Notes under the pieces: generated by a model
Seen by the model: only the letters and a program-made list of their open reading frames with translations
Database searches by the model: none
Told to the model about the DNA's origin: nothing
Assembly (NCBI GenBank): GCA_958430865.1
Contig: CAUDNR010001013.1
Location: 72,607-93,319 of the forward strand
Length of the DNA: 20,713 nucleotides
Source of the DNA: Entrophospora sp. SA101
Lineage: Eukaryota; Glomeromycota; Glomeromycetes; Entrophosporales; Entrophosporaceae
Reading direction: 5' to 3'
Made by a program: the position numbers and the translations under genes
Shown here: positions 19,444-20,713 of the stretch, piece by piece
How positions within the stretch are numbered: the first letter of the stretch is position 1
Layout of the letters: each line of letters begins with the position of its first letter

Positions 19444-19566
19444 GGGATGTTAAATGGTCCGACCGGTCCGGCCCATGTCATCTTATTTAATATTAAGACG
19501 GATCAAACTGAAAATGGACTGAAAAAGAACTGCAGACGCCGGTCTTTTAGGACTGTTCAACATCCC
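19444..19566. mobile_element. 123-bp MITE with 5-bp target duplication
   Basis: Ends GGGATGTTAAATGGTCC (19444-19460) and GGACTGTTCAACATCCC (19550-19566) are inverted with 14 of 17 matches. The direct repeat AATTA lies at 19439-19443 and 19567-19571. The GACCGG motif follows both ends. GC content is well above the surroundings. No coding capacity. Confidence 0.75.
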
Positions 19567-19571
19567 AATTA

Positions 19572-19975
19572 CTATATTAATATATTAATATATATTATAT
19601 AAATGAAATTATTATCACATGATTTCGAAAGCTTTCTATATATCAATAATAAAGAGGGTCATATTGTCTCCTTTAATTTGGTTGTGGTTAACAATTACTT
19701 TTAGCGAAGCCTCTAGTATTAGTAAAACTAAAAATGCAATGGGCTTAATGACACATAAAATAACCTTTATTTTGTAAAATTTGATTTGCAAGCTTTATAG
19801 ATCAAGCCCGCCTATATACCTATTGAATAATTGATAAACATTCATTTGCAAAACTTGATTTGCAAGCTTTGTAAATTTAATCTAAAATTTCTAATATATA
19901 TATATAGAATAAAAATTATCTAATCAAAACATTTGAAGAAAAGACATCATTAATATATTGATTAATAATTTTAAT
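19572..19975. other. AT-rich spacer downstream of the secreted-protein gene
   Basis: No gene seen. It contains two similar copies of TTTGATTTGCAAGCTTT / CTTGATTTGCAAGCTTTG (19780-19798, 19856-19873) and should hold the 3' end of the minus-strand gene at its right side. Confidence 0.5.
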
Positions 19976-20578
19976 TTATAATTTCTTTTGTCTTTTGATT
20001 TTGATTCTGATACAATCATCTTGTGAACCACGTTTTGCGACTGGCATTATCACAGGTTGATGAGAGAATGAGGAGACTAAAGTACAAATTCTATAATCAC
20101 CGGGCGATAAACCTTTTACTTTAACTGATAAAATTCCATTTTTATCTGGTTGATCCAATCCTTTAAAGAATGCAAAATCCTTTGCATCAGGTAAATTATT
20201 ACCATCAAGTTTTTGTATGGTAACGTGAGAATGTCCTTTGATCACGCCATTTTTCAACAGTTGAGGTTCGGCATAATATTTTTCGTTTGGATCGGTGAAG
20301 AAGCCGGTTATTAAATTTGAAGTTTTTGTTTTAACTCTAAATGATTGTTGTGATTTTAGTATTTGACCATTAATTGGTTCTATTATTAACGTTGATGGCA
20401 TTTTATTGACAGATGGGATTTCTCCTTGTATTGTTTGTGAGCAAGATCCTTGACGAAATTGTTGACCGTTTGTTAATTTTTTGTTTTTACATAAATTATT
20501 ATTAAGTTTTTTATCTCCAGATACTATTATTATGGAAGAGATGGCAATTAAAATAATGAAGAATAAATTAGGTTTCAT
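19976..20578 (-). CDS. Conserved small secreted fungal protein
   Basis: Intronless, 200 residues. Residues 1-21 are a signal peptide (hydrophobic 5-19, VSG before the charged mature part). The mature protein has QGEIPSVNKMPSTLIIEPIN, a central YYAEPQLLKNGVIKGHSHVT segment, FAFFKGLDQPDKNG, PGDYRICTLVSSFSHQPV and MPVAKRGSQDDCIRI. I recognise this pattern (GEIPSV.MPSTL...GH.H...FAFFKG....GDYR...HQPV..PVA.RGSQDD) from secreted proteins widespread in filamentous fungi, some mislabelled as ribosomal protein S17. Function unknown; location extracellular or cell wall. Six Cys in the precursor may form disulfides. The basic C-terminus (KIKRQKKL) is unusual. As a small secreted protein it could act at the host interface, but nothing here shows that. 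Confidence 0.85.
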   Translation of the reverse strand: MKPNLFFIILIAISSIIIVSGDKKLNNNLCKNKKLTNGQQFRQGSCSQTIQGEIPSVNKMPSTLIIEPINGQILKSQQSFRVKTKTSNLITGFFTDPNEKYYAEPQLLKNGVIKGHSHVTIQKLDGNNLPDAKDFAFFKGLDQPDKNGILSVKVKGLSPGDYRICTLVSSFSHQPVIMPVAKRGSQDDCIRIKIKRQKKL

Positions 20579-20633
20579 TTTGAAAAATTATTTGGATGCA
20601 CCAGGCACTTGATTCCCCAACATTAATTTAAAA

Positions 20634-20648
20634 GAGATATATATACAC
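20634..20648 (-). promoter_or_regulatory. Probable TATA box of the secreted-protein gene
   Basis: GTATATATATCTC on the minus strand about 60 bases before the ATG at 20578, the only TATA-like run in this upstream segment. Spacing suits a short 5' leader. Confidence 0.5.
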
Positions 20649-20713
20649 TTCCTGGTCATAAATATAAGGACACTTGCAGATCATCGGAAATAATTGAATA
20701 AAGAAACATGAAA

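Noticed and set aside
1..20713. tRNA, rRNA or CRISPR arrays
   Set aside because: Scanned for GGTTCGAATCC-like arms, rRNA-like GC-rich blocks and regularly spaced repeats; none found. The repeated 12-mers at 18.4-19.3 kb are irregularly spaced and belong to an inverted-end element.

Overview
The window looks like nuclear DNA of a fungus with a very AT-rich genome, most likely an arbuscular mycorrhizal fungus of the Rhizophagus type. The reasons are short GT-AG introns (about 44-100 bp) with TACTAAT-like branch points, many AAT/TA microsatellites, a tyrosine-kinase-like protein kinase with the ITDLGLCGPVD signature, a secreted-type kelch membrane protein, and dense remnants of DNA transposons. 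The species is an inference; nothing was searched.

Layout. 1-1086 (+): 3' part of a protein kinase gene. 1087-3662: gene-poor, with an old hAT-type MITE copy, a decayed ORF and a 25-bp tandem repeat. 3663-5629 (-): seven-exon gene for a TPR + metallo-beta-lactamase-fold hydrolase with a presequence-like N-terminus. 5630-8666: AT-rich spacer with a duplicated palindromic block. 8667-11713: a DNA transposon with imperfect inverted ends, carrying a zinc-ribbon/DDE transposase gene that I read as inactivated (probable frameshift, in-frame TGA, missing 3' splice site). 11683-14710: coding-looking exons on both strands that I cannot name; one carries a 33-nt block nearly identical to the kinase activation-loop region but read in another frame. 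14986-17167 (-): seven-exon kelch-repeat, single-pass membrane protein gene with an 8-nt microexon. 17168-19975: a cluster of non-autonomous elements: a 177-bp hAT-type MITE with a perfect 8-bp target duplication, a 913-bp element with 24-bp perfect inverted ends and repeated ACCGACTTATCG motifs, and a 123-bp MITE with a 5-bp duplication. 19976-20578 (-): intronless gene for a conserved small secreted protein.

The genes do not form a pathway. The intact ones are a signalling kinase, a probable mitochondrial hydrolase, a cell-surface propeller protein and a secreted protein, separated by transposon debris. The strongest new material is in the mobile elements and in the kinase-derived block inside an unrelated locus.
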